From an uncultured Phascolarctobacterium sp. (GTDB lineage: Bacteria > Bacillota > Negativicutes > Acidaminococcales > Acidaminococcaceae), in assembly GCA_900553055.1 (NCBI GenBank), contig USBV01000030.1:1-13247 (forward strand): a stretch of 13,247 nt of DNA. The letters are read 5' to 3'. Of the stretch, positions 7,635 through 13,247 are shown piece by piece. Both the position numbers and the translations under genes were made by a program. Within the stretch, counting starts at the first letter, position 1, and each line of letters starts with the position of its first letter. The notes under the pieces were generated by a model that was given only the letters and a program-made list of their open reading frames with translations, did no database searches and had not been told where the DNA came from.

Positions 7635-9228
7635 CTGCAGGCACCGTTAAGAACTGAATGCCGGGGTTGCGGTCCAAAATCCAATTTAAGGACCATTCGT
7701 TGTTTACCAAAATAACGGGGCGGTCTTTTTTATCATAGACCAGCATACCGTTGTCCAAGCCTTTGATATTTTCAATCAGCTTTTTATCCTCCGCATATAC
7801 CCAGCGGGCCACGCTATAGGGCAGCTGGTTCATCAATAGCTTAGCGCTGTATTCGTTAAGCAGTCGATATTCCAAAACCTCCAGCTGCAGCACGCCGACT
7901 ACGCCAACAATGTAGCTCTCGAGACCCACGCCTTCTTGCTTGAAGACCTGAATAGCGCCCTCCTGGGAAAGCTGGATGATGCCCTTTTCAAACTGTTTGC
8001 GCTTGAGTGAATCCTTGGGCTGTACACGTGCGAAAATTTCCGGTGGGAATACGGGGAAATCCTCGAATTGCAGCTTGAGGCTGTTGTCGCTCAAGGAGTC
8101 GCCAATGCCAAAAATACCGGGGTCAAATACGCCGATAATATCACCGGGATAAGCCTTTTCAACAATGGTGCGCTCCTGCGCCAAAAATTGTTGCGGCTGC
8201 GCCAGCTTTACCAGCTTGCCGCTTTGCTTATGATATACGCTCATGCCCTTGTCGAAGACACCGGAGCAAATGCGCATAAAGGAAATTCTGTCGCGATGAG
8301 CAGGATTCATATTAGCTTGAATTTTAAATACAAAGGCGGAAAAGTTTTCATTCTCCGGCATAATCATTGTACCATCTTGTAACATTCTTGGCTGTGGCTT
8401 AGGAGACAATTCCAAAAATTTTTCTAAAAATGCTTGCACGCCAAAGTTGGTCATAGCAGAGCCAAAGAACATCGGGGTAAGCTCGCCCTCTTTAACCTTT
8501 TCCAGGTCAAATTCATCGCCAGCCATATCTAGCAGCTCGATATCGTTAACAAGGTTTTCGTAAAGCTCCTCACCTAACAGCTCTTTGATTTTAGGGTCAT
8601 CCAAGGAGCCAGTGGTAGATTTCAGTTTATTAGTGCCGTGACTGGTGTCATCTTCAAAGAGCTCGATAGTATTTTGCAGGCGATCGTACACGCCCTTGTA
8701 GTGACCATCAATACCAATAGGCCAGTTTACCGGATAAGCACGAATATTGAGCACCTTTTCCAGCTCGTCCATCAAATCAAACGGGTTGCGGCCATAACGG
8801 TCCAGCTTGTTGACAAAGGTAAAGATGGGCAGATGGCGGCGGTGGCAAACCCAAAACAGCTTTTTAGTTTGCGGCTCCACGCCCTTGGCTGCGTCGATAA
8901 GCATAACAGCGCTGTCTGCAGCCATCAAGGTACGATAGGTATCCTCAGAAAAGTCCTGGTGACCAGGAGTATCGAGGATATTAACGCGGTAACCATCGTA
9001 ATCAAATTGCAGCACGGAGCTAGTTACAGAAATACCACGCTGCTTTTCGATTTCCATCCAGTCAGAAACCGCATGCTTAGCGGTTTTTCTTGCTTTAACG
9101 GAGCCAGCCAAATGGATAGCACCACCGTATAGCAAAAGCTTTTCAGTTAAGGTTGTTTTACCTGCGTCAGGGTGGGATATAATCGCAAAGGTGCGACGTT
9201 TCTCAATTTTTTCCAATAATTCCTGCAT
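7618..9228 (-). CDS. prfC: Peptide chain release factor 3 (RF3)
   Basis: This 536-residue translational GTPase recycles RF1/RF2 from terminated ribosomes. The GTP-binding motifs are intact: SHPDAGKTT (18-26), RGISVTSSV as the switch segment (64-72), DTPGHQDF (86-93) and NKLDR (140-144). The downstream RF3-specific domains carry AQERTIVEKAYPGDIIGVFD and the C-terminal GVLQLEVLEYRL block. The length is close to the usual 520-535. The ATG at 9226-9228 is preceded by AGGGGA about 7 nt upstream. It starts 11 nt after the zinc-ribbon gene and its last 17 nt overlap the kinase gene. The N-terminus and the motif spacing separate it from EF-G and from the LepA and TypA GTPases. Placement with a two-component system is unusual and is treated as a finding. 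Confidence 0.97.
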   Translation of the reverse strand: MQELLEKIEKRRTFAIISHPDAGKTTLTEKLLLYGGAIHLAGSVKARKTAKHAVSDWMEIEKQRGISVTSSVLQFDYDGYRVNILDTPGHQDFSEDTYRTLMAADSAVMLIDAAKGVEPQTKKLFWVCHRRHLPIFTFVNKLDRYGRNPFDLMDELEKVLNIRAYPVNWPIGIDGHYKGVYDRLQNTIELFEDDTSHGTNKLKSTTGSLDDPKIKELLGEELYENLVNDIELLDMAGDEFDLEKVKEGELTPMFFGSAMTNFGVQAFLEKFLELSPKPQPRMLQDGTMIMPENENFSAFVFKIQANMNPAHRDRISFMRICSGVFDKGMSVYHKQSGKLVKLAQPQQFLAQERTIVEKAYPGDIIGVFDPGIFGIGDSLSDNSLKLQFEDFPVFPPEIFARVQPKDSLKRKQFEKGIIQLSQEGAIQVFKQEGVGLESYIVGVVGVLQLEVLEYRLLNEYSAKLLMNQLPYSVARWVYAEDKKLIENIKGLDNGMLVYDKKDRPVILVNNEWSLNWILDRNPGIQFLTVPADVEKI

Positions 9229-9239
9229 AGTTTCCCCTC

Positions 9240-9812
9240 TTATTCTTCCTTAAAATCATCCATATTTTGAGCTTCATACAGCTCATAAGCTTCCAAAATT
9301 TGCTTCTTAATATAATCAGGCATGGGAATTTCAGTTTGCAGCTCACCGCGTCTTGTTACACGAAAAGCTACATTTTCATAATGCTCCCCGCCATAGGTAG
9401 CACATGTTACGGAAGTGCGCATAAATTCATCTTTAAAAATGCAATCCTTGAGCACATGCGCCTTGCGCTCCTTATCCCAGACATCATAAATACTGTATAA
9501 GCTTTGTTGGGCTTCCACAGGAATATCCTCTCCCACAACAACTGTGCCAGTTTCATCAATGGGTGTGCAGTCCATATTTTTAAATATAGTGCCATCCTCT
9601 AGCTCAATATCCACAGTCATGACATAATCATGCTCATGGAAAACAGCATTCTTAATCTGCCACTTAGCTTGCCACTTGGCAATACAGTCCGGGCAAATAA
9701 ACTTAGTATCACGAATATTAGTGGACATATAATTGTCACGATAATAGAGCTGTGCGCCAGGCACAAAGGCCTCGCCACATTCACTACAAATCATATCAAG
9801 GGTGCGAATCAT
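9240..9812 (-). CDS. Conserved-looking zinc-ribbon protein of unknown function
   Basis: I do not recognise this 190-residue protein. Four cysteines in two CxxC pairs (Cys9/Cys12 and Cys40/Cys43) form a likely zinc ribbon at the N-terminus. The remainder looks soluble and acidic toward the C-terminus (ending FKEE), with mixed strand-like segments at about 60-110 (VDIELEDGTIFKNMDC) and 120-165, and a helical end. There is no signal peptide or membrane segment. The start at 9810-9812 has GGAGG 7 nt upstream, and a promoter lies about 65 bp further on, so this is the first gene of the prfC operon. Its 11-nt spacing to prfC suggests a linked role, perhaps in translation or nucleic acid binding. 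That is inference only. Confidence 0.82.
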   Translation of the reverse strand: MIRTLDMICSECGEAFVPGAQLYYRDNYMSTNIRDTKFICPDCIAKWQAKWQIKNAVFHEHDYVMTVDIELEDGTIFKNMDCTPIDETGTVVVGEDIPVEAQQSLYSIYDVWDKERKAHVLKDCIFKDEFMRTSVTCATYGGEHYENVAFRVTRRGELQTEIPMPDYIKKQILEAYELYEAQNMDDFKEE

Positions 9813-9875
9813 GCAGATACCTCCACAGGGTTAGTTATAGATAGTTGTGAATTTTAAACTTACTGTCAAAATATT

Positions 9876-9904
9876 ATTATACAATAAATTGAGTGTAATA
9901 GCAA
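9876..9904 (-). promoter_or_regulatory. Sigma-A-type promoter for the zinc-ribbon/prfC operon
   Basis: On the minus strand, TTGCTA (9904-9899) and a perfect TATAAT (9881-9876) are separated by 17 bp. The predicted start is near 9869, giving a leader of about 57 nt. A perfect TTGACA lies just downstream (9869-9864) but has no good -10 at the right distance. Confidence 0.65.
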
Positions 9905-9949
9905 TTAGCCATCAGCTTTCTGGCATCATCTTATGCTAATTTGCATAAT

Positions 9950-9985
9950 AAAAAACCGTTACATCAGCTTTTGCCAATGTAACGG
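9950..9985 (-). terminator. Rho-independent terminator after tRNA-Pro
   Basis: On the minus strand, CCGTTACAT (9985-9977) pairs perfectly with ATGTAACGG (9964-9956) across a 12-nt loop, followed by six T residues (9955-9950). It begins 11 nt after the tRNA 3' end and keeps the tRNA transcript out of the zinc-ribbon operon. Confidence 0.93.
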
Positions 9986-9995
9986 CTACATGTCG

Positions 9996-10072
9996 TGGTC
10001 GGAGCGGCGGGATTCGAACCCACGACCTCTTCCACCCCAAGGAAGCGCTCTACCAAACTGAGCCACGCCCCG
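9996..10072 (-). tRNA. tRNA-Pro (anticodon GGG), CCA encoded
   Basis: This is a 77-nt cloverleaf on the minus strand. The acceptor arms are CGGGGCG and CGCTCCG (one G-U pair), the D arm is GCTC/GAGC, the anticodon stem is CTTCC/GGAAG with loop TTGGGGT, and the T arm is GTGGG-TTCGAAT-CCCGC. Discriminator A and the encoded CCA follow. The anticodon at loop positions 34-36 is GGG, reading CCC and CCU, and G37 is the expected target for m1G in proline tRNAs. It has its own promoter, leader hairpin and terminator. Confidence 0.97.
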
Positions 10073-10083
10073 ACATTTAGGTG

Positions 10084-10104
10084 TGTTGCTGTTCATCAGC
10101 AACA
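10084..10104 (-). other. Perfect hairpin in the tRNA-Pro 5' leader
   Basis: TGTTGCTG and CAGCAACA (8-bp arms) enclose a 5-nt ATGAA loop. The upstream arm begins at about the predicted +1, and the hairpin ends 11 nt before the mature tRNA. There is no following T-run, so it is not a terminator. It may protect the 5' end of the precursor or affect RNase P processing (inference). Confidence 0.55.
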
Positions 10105-10110
10105 TGTAAG

Positions 10111-10139
10111 ATTATACTGTATATAGATGAAAAAGTCAA
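10111..10139 (-). promoter_or_regulatory. Near-consensus promoter for tRNA-Pro
   Basis: TTGACT (10139-10134) and a perfect TATAAT (10116-10111) are separated by exactly 17 bp on the minus strand. The predicted start is near 10104. This strength is typical of stable RNA genes. Confidence 0.88.
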
Positions 10140-10148
10140 GCACTTTTT
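10130..10148 (-). terminator. Weak AT-rich hairpin between thrB and tRNA-Pro, overlapping the tRNA -35 box
   Basis: AAAAAGT (10148-10142), a 5-nt loop and ACTTTTT (10136-10130) form a 7-bp inverted repeat whose right arm ends in a T-run. It is the only terminator-like structure I see after thrB (stop 10188), and its single G-C pair makes it weak. The same bases include the tRNA -35 element, so it could equally be an operator or incidental. Confidence 0.3.
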
Positions 10149-10187
10149 CCATATTTTGTGAAAAATTGTCTGGATATGTTGTAGGCA

Positions 10188-11102
10188 TCAAATCTCTTTC
10201 ACGCCTTCAGTATCCAAGGTCAGCAAATGATAGCTAGCTTTTTCACCCTGTTTAGCAAATTCTGCTACCATGGCTTCGGCAATAGCCTTGCCATCCGCCT
10301 CCGGAGCAGCATAAGCCATCACCGTGGAGCCAGCTCCGCTGATAATCGCATTATATGCACCCGCAGCCTTAGCCGCAGCAAAGACATCAGCCAAGCCGGG
10401 AATCAAATGCGCACGATAAGGTTGGTGTAGCTTGTCCTCCAGCGCCATACCCAAGTACTCATAGCTGCCACTCAAAAGAGCACCTACGAGCAGTGAAGCG
10501 CGGGAGGTGTTGTAAACGGCATCCTGATGCGGAACAGCTTTAGGAATAGCTTGGCGAGCCAAGGAGGTAGCCAGCTTGCTATCGGGAACGACTGCAATAA
10601 ATTGCAGGGGCTTAGCCGGCAGTAAGCGCAGAGTATGAGCTCGCTCTCCCTCCATATAGCTAATAGTAAAGCCACCATAAAGAGCAGGCGCAACATTATC
10701 GGGATGGCCTTCAATCTCCGTAGCAAAGCCCAAAAGCTCATCCATGGAGAAATGATTATCGCACAGGCAATTAGCTGCGAAAAGACCAGCCACAATGGCA
10801 CTGGAGCTGCTGCCCAAACCACGCGACATAGGAATGCGGTTCACCATGCTCACCTTAAGGCCAATGCGACGATTATCCGTCGCCAGATTCCACACCTTTA
10901 AAAAGCTGGCAAAGGCCAAATTGCGACCGAAGGGCTTCAAATATTCAGCACCCTCGCCCTCAACCTCAAGCTGAAAGCCCTTGGTATCAGTAACCTTATA
11001 GGTCACTTCATTATATAAATTCACTGCCAGGCCCAGGGTGTCAAAGCCAGGGCCACAGTTGGCAGAGGTAGCAGGAACACGAATCGTAACCTTATTCATC
11101 AT
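10188..11102 (-). CDS. thrB: Homoserine kinase
   Basis: ThrB is a cytosolic GHMP-family kinase that phosphorylates homoserine on its hydroxyl, the step before threonine synthase. The N-terminal motif VPATSANCGPGFDTLG, the ATP-binding PMSRGLGSSSSAIVAGL (about 91-107) and the C-terminal ISGAGSTVMAYA glycine-rich motif are all present. About 304 residues is normal. Three in-frame starts are possible: GTG at 11106-11108, ATG at 11100-11102 and ATG at 11097-11099. I chose the middle one because GAGGG lies about 5 nt upstream. The last one gives the commonest family N-terminus, MNKV. It begins 16 nt after the hom stop codon, so the two are translated from one message. Threonine synthase (thrC) is not in the window. 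Confidence 0.95.
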   Translation of the reverse strand: MMNKVTIRVPATSANCGPGFDTLGLAVNLYNEVTYKVTDTKGFQLEVEGEGAEYLKPFGRNLAFASFLKVWNLATDNRRIGLKVSMVNRIPMSRGLGSSSSAIVAGLFAANCLCDNHFSMDELLGFATEIEGHPDNVAPALYGGFTISYMEGERAHTLRLLPAKPLQFIAVVPDSKLATSLARQAIPKAVPHQDAVYNTSRASLLVGALLSGSYEYLGMALEDKLHQPYRAHLIPGLADVFAAAKAAGAYNAIISGAGSTVMAYAAPEADGKAIAEAMVAEFAKQGEKASYHLLTLDTEGVKEI

Positions 11103-11118
11103 GCACACCCTCTACCCC

Positions 11119-12423
11119 TTATGCTAAGCTGCTATCTTCAACACGGATAACACAGCTAACCTTTTCTACAACGGGCAATACCTTTAAAATCTGCAGCGCC
11201 ATTTGCAAGTTGGATTCAGAAACGCTGTGGGTAATAACAACGATTTCCGCCTTTTGTCCCTTGGCTGCATTTTGTTGGATAACGTTACGCAAGGACACGT
11301 TTTGCGCACCAAAGGCTGCGGCGATAGCAGCCAATGCGCCCGGTTGGTCCAAAACCTGCAGGCGAATATAAGCAGGAGCAGACATTTTCTCCGGCGGGCA
11401 CAGCTTCTTTTCCTTGAAGCAGGTACAGGAGATACGACCGGTGCTGCCGCTTTGGATGTCGCGTGCAATTTCGATAATATCGCCTAAAACAGAGCTTGCA
11501 GTGGGTAAACGGCCTGCGCCCATGCCAAGGAACATGGCTTCGCCAATAGCGTCACCATTGACAAAGACTGCATTATACACACCATTTACGCCAGCCAACG
11601 GATGAGTTAAGGGCAGCATGGTGGGCTTTACGCAGACGGTGATACCGTTTTCTGGGTCATTTTTAGCAATGCCCAAAAGCTTAACAGCATAGCCCAAGTT
11701 TTGCGCATATTTAATATCGCAGGCTTCGATATTCTCGATACCCTCTACTAATACATCCTTCAGGCTGATACGAGTGTTAAAAGCGATGGAGGCTAGGATA
11801 ACTACCTTGCGTGCAGCGTCCAAGCCACCCACATCGGCAGTGGGGTCGGACTCGGCATAGCCCTTGGCCTGTGCTTCCTTCAAAACCTCATCATAATCAA
11901 GATGCTCATTGCTCATCTTGGACAGCATATAGTTTGTGGTACCGTTCACAATACCCATTACGGAATGGATTTGGTTACCGGCCATGCTGGTCTTCAAGGG
12001 CTCGATAATGGGGATGCCGCCGCAAACGCTGGCCTCGAACATAAAGTCCAAGCCCTTTTGCTCTGCTAAGCTGTAAATGCCTTCACCGTAATGCGCTATA
12101 ACATCCTTATTAGCCGTAACCACATTCTTGCCCTTTTCAAAGGCCGCCACAATATATTCCTTCGCAGGATGCTCGCGACCTAAAAGCTCTACCACAATAT
12201 CGATATCGGGATCATTCAGGATATCATCAATATTATTGGTAAAGATATATTGGTCGCCGTATTCGGCACGACGCTTTTCCACATTGCGGTCCAAAACCTT
12301 AGTAATGCGGATAGGCTTGCCCACCTTTTTTTCAATATCGGCAGCATTTTTTTCTAATACTTTTATAACGCCGCCACCAACGGTACCTGCACCTAGCAGG
12401 CCCACATTAATAAAATTCTTCAT
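11119..12423 (-). CDS. hom: Homoserine dehydrogenase with C-terminal ACT domain
   Basis: Hom reduces aspartate-4-semialdehyde to homoserine with NAD(P)H, the branch point toward threonine and methionine. It has an N-terminal Rossmann motif GLLGAGTVGGG (8-18), ELLGREHPAKEYI and TANKD (about 100) in the cofactor region, and VNGTTNYML plus AESDPTADVGGLDAARK, the family signature with the catalytic region. A C-terminal ACT domain (starting AYIRLQVLDQPGALAAI) is the usual site of threonine feedback control. It has 434 residues from the ATG at 12421-12423, a normal length. An alternative TTG at 12472-12474, directly after the upstream stop, would add 17 residues unlike the family N-terminus. The chosen ATG has GGAGGGGG about 11 nt upstream, a somewhat long spacing. 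It is the second gene of the threonine operon. Confidence 0.95.
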   Translation of the reverse strand: MKNFINVGLLGAGTVGGGVIKVLEKNAADIEKKVGKPIRITKVLDRNVEKRRAEYGDQYIFTNNIDDILNDPDIDIVVELLGREHPAKEYIVAAFEKGKNVVTANKDVIAHYGEGIYSLAEQKGLDFMFEASVCGGIPIIEPLKTSMAGNQIHSVMGIVNGTTNYMLSKMSNEHLDYDEVLKEAQAKGYAESDPTADVGGLDAARKVVILASIAFNTRISLKDVLVEGIENIEACDIKYAQNLGYAVKLLGIAKNDPENGITVCVKPTMLPLTHPLAGVNGVYNAVFVNGDAIGEAMFLGMGAGRLPTASSVLGDIIEIARDIQSGSTGRISCTCFKEKKLCPPEKMSAPAYIRLQVLDQPGALAAIAAAFGAQNVSLRNVIQQNAAKGQKAEIVVITHSVSESNLQMALQILKVLPVVEKVSCVIRVEDSSLA

Positions 12424-12474
12424 TCTTGCTAGAGCCCCCTCCACTTTATTTTCATCACATGCATCTCGAACCAA

Positions 12475-12918
12475 TTAAACCTGACCTAAAACCTCTAATC
12501 TCTTCACGCCGTCAATCATGCGCAGCTTGTCCAAAAGTGCTTCCAGGTCCACAGTTAAATGCTTGGTTTCGATAGAGATAGTAGTATTAGCAACACCCTG
12601 CAGAGGAATGCCTTGGTTGATGGTCATAATGCTGCCGGAATCATCGGCAACAGTATTCAAAACCTTAGAGAGCACGCCGGACTTGTGCTCTAAAAGCAGG
12701 GATAAAGTAATAATCTTTTCCTTACTTGCTTCATAGAACGGGAACACAAAGTCCTTATATTTATAATATGCACTGCGGCTCAAGCCCATTTTTTCTACTG
12801 CTTCGTTAATGGTCTTAATCTCGCCTCTTTTAAGAATTTCCTTTACTTTTATAGTCTTCTTAATGGCCTCAGGAAGAATTTCTTCCCTAACCAGATAGAA
12901 TGTGGATTTTTCAGACAT
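12475..12918 (-). CDS. UPF0735 ACT domain-containing protein (PheB-like)
   Basis: This is a 147-residue protein of the UPF0735/PheB group. The N-terminal half (about 20-65) is helical, with a helix-turn-helix-like segment TINEAVEKMGLSRSAYYKYK. The C-terminal half (about 68-147) is one ACT domain (ITLSLLLEHKSGVLSKVLNTVA...), a fold that often binds amino acids. The group is frequently found beside hom and thrB in Firmicutes, which fits an amino-acid-responsive regulatory role, but the biochemical function is not established. The start ATG at 12916-12918 has AAAGGGGA about 8 nt upstream. It is the first gene of the operon, 51 nt before hom, and no terminator intervenes. Confidence 0.9.
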   Translation of the reverse strand: MSEKSTFYLVREEILPEAIKKTIKVKEILKRGEIKTINEAVEKMGLSRSAYYKYKDFVFPFYEASKEKIITLSLLLEHKSGVLSKVLNTVADDSGSIMTINQGIPLQGVANTTISIETKHLTVDLEALLDKLRMIDGVKRLEVLGQV

Positions 12919-12954
12919 AGTACAGTCCCCTTTCTTCTAAAAAACTCTAGGCAT

Positions 12955-12963
12955 ATTATACCA
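12955..12963 (-). promoter_or_regulatory. Extended -10 promoter of the ACT-hom-thrB operon
   Basis: TGGTATAAT on the minus strand is a perfect TATAAT with a TGn extension. A weak TTGTAT lies 18 bp upstream. Transcription near 12948 leaves a leader of about 30 nt, too short for a T-box riboswitch or a leader-peptide attenuator. Confidence 0.65.
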
Positions 12964-12966
12964 CTG

Positions 12967-13004
12967 TTTGTGTGAAAAATACAAAGGTTTTTTTGTGAAA
13001 AATT
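12967..13004. repeat. Two copies of a GTGAAAAAT-containing direct repeat upstream of the threonine operon
   Basis: GTGAAAAAT occurs at 12972-12980 and 12995-13003, each preceded by a T-rich run, with a 23-bp period that spans the weak -35 region. Their position suits operator half-sites. AT-rich composition makes chance a real alternative. Confidence 0.3.
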
Positions 13005-13029
13005 TGCGCATTTTTGTGTCCACCAAAAG

Positions 13030-13076
13030 AAAACGCTCCTAACTTGCTAGCAAAGTAGTAAGTAGGAGACGCTTTT
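13030..13076 (-). terminator. Long imperfect hairpin terminator after plsY
   Basis: The arms 13076-13056 and 13050-13030 pair over about 20 bp with single-base bulges, around a small loop. The core is CTCCTA/TAGGAG plus GCG and AAAA/TTTT ends. Minus-strand transcripts end in TTTTCTTTT. The T-run on the other side means it could also act on plus-strand transcripts. Confidence 0.7.
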
Positions 13077-13090
13077 ATAGTTATTATTTT

Positions 13091-13247
13091 TTATTTAGGC
13101 AAATTTTTAGCATTGCCAGGCTTAATTTTGCTTTCGGTGCCACTTAAAAGGCGGCCAATGTTTTCCTTGTGGCGTAGCACTACAAAGAAGCCGGCAATGG
13201 CACCCAGCACAATATAGGCACAGGGATAAGCAAAATACCAGGCCATA
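13091..13247 (-). CDS. plsY: Glycerol-3-phosphate acyltransferase PlsY (C-terminal fragment)
   Basis: PlsY is a membrane enzyme that transfers an acyl group from acyl-phosphate to glycerol-3-phosphate, the first step of phosphatidic acid synthesis. Only the last 51 residues lie in the window. They begin MAWYFAYPC..., contain a hydrophobic helix (AYIVLGAIAGFFVVL), and then have the characteristic RHKENIGRLLSGTESKI tail near the C-terminus, closely like the family's usual RHREN..RLL.G.E.K ending. The stop codon TAA is at 13091-13093. The rest of the gene lies above 13247. It is separated from the threonine operon by a terminator. Confidence 0.9.
   Translation of the reverse strand, partial: MAWYFAYPCAYIVLGAIAGFFVVLRHKENIGRLLSGTESKIKPGNAKNLPK

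Noticed and set aside
8638..9132. A 164-codon open frame on the plus strand
   Set aside because: It lies wholly antisense within prfC, whose GTPase motifs are intact. It has no ribosome binding site or recognisable domain.
9864..9869. A second promoter based on the perfect TTGACA
   Set aside because: At 17 bp spacing the -10 would be AACTAT, only a half match. The TTGCTA/TATAAT pair just upstream is better.
10084..10104. The hairpin before tRNA-Pro as a terminator
   Set aside because: No T-run follows on the minus strand and it lies downstream of the tRNA promoter, so terminating there would silence the tRNA.
12424..12474. Hom starting at TTG 12472-12474 with a 17-residue extension
   Set aside because: The extension resembles nothing in the family. 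The ATG at 12421-12423 places the Rossmann motif at the usual distance and has a GGAGG-rich site upstream.
12919..12948. T-box riboswitch or threonine leader-peptide attenuator ahead of the hom operon
   Set aside because: The extended -10 promoter leaves only about 30 nt of leader. There is no specifier stem, TGG-type T-box sequence or regulatory codon run.
1..13247. CRISPR array, prophage, transposon or defence system
   Set aside because: I found no regularly spaced repeats, transposase, integrase, terminal inverted repeats or nuclease/toxin-like genes. All genes are on one strand with housekeeping-type functions and normal lengths.

Overview
The window reads as a stretch of conserved chromosome from a Firmicute, most likely one of the outer-membrane-bearing class Negativicutes (Acidaminococcus/Phascolarctobacterium/Selenomonas-like). 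The taxon is an inference. It rests on a clostridial-style gene set (UPF0735 ACT protein with hom and thrB, a PlsY-type acyltransferase, a DcuS/CitA-type two-component pair) combined with phosphatidylethanolamine synthesis (pss, psd). Strong GGAGG ribosome binding sites and some TTG/GTG starts fit this. Every gene I can support lies on the minus strand, so transcription runs from high to low coordinates. I see no insertion sequence, phage gene, CRISPR array or defence island.

Layout in transcription order. (1) 13247-13091: 3' end of plsY, closed by a long imperfect hairpin at 13030-13076. (2) 12918-10188: a threonine-pathway operon, made of a UPF0735 ACT regulator-like protein, homoserine dehydrogenase (hom) and homoserine kinase (thrB), driven by an extended -10 promoter with a leader of only about 30 nt. 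(3) 10139-9950: a complete tRNA-Pro(GGG) unit with consensus promoter, 5' leader hairpin, mature tRNA with encoded CCA, and a Rho-independent terminator. (4) 9904-4401: one apparent operon with a zinc-ribbon protein of unknown function, release factor 3 (prfC), a DcuS/CitA-type sensor kinase whose start overlaps prfC, its DcuR/CitB-type regulator and a WecG/TagA/CpsF glycosyltransferase, ending at a strong terminator. (5) 4329-1534: psd, pss (ATGA overlap) and a membrane family 2 glycosyltransferase, then a terminator. (6) 1431-1: an extended -10 promoter, a HAD phosphatase and the N-terminal 219 residues of an MTA/purine nucleoside phosphorylase that runs off the window.

Functionally the window covers membrane lipid synthesis (PlsY for phosphatidic acid; Pss and Psd for phosphatidylserine and then phosphatidylethanolamine), envelope glycan transfer (two glycosyltransferases), aspartate-family amino acid synthesis, translation termination, dicarboxylate-type sensing and purine/methylthio salvage. 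I did not find a clear undescribed system. The items most worth a second look are the zinc-ribbon/prfC/two-component/tagA operon, the glycosyltransferase co-transcribed with phosphatidylethanolamine synthesis, and the N-x-A specificity signature in the phosphorylase.
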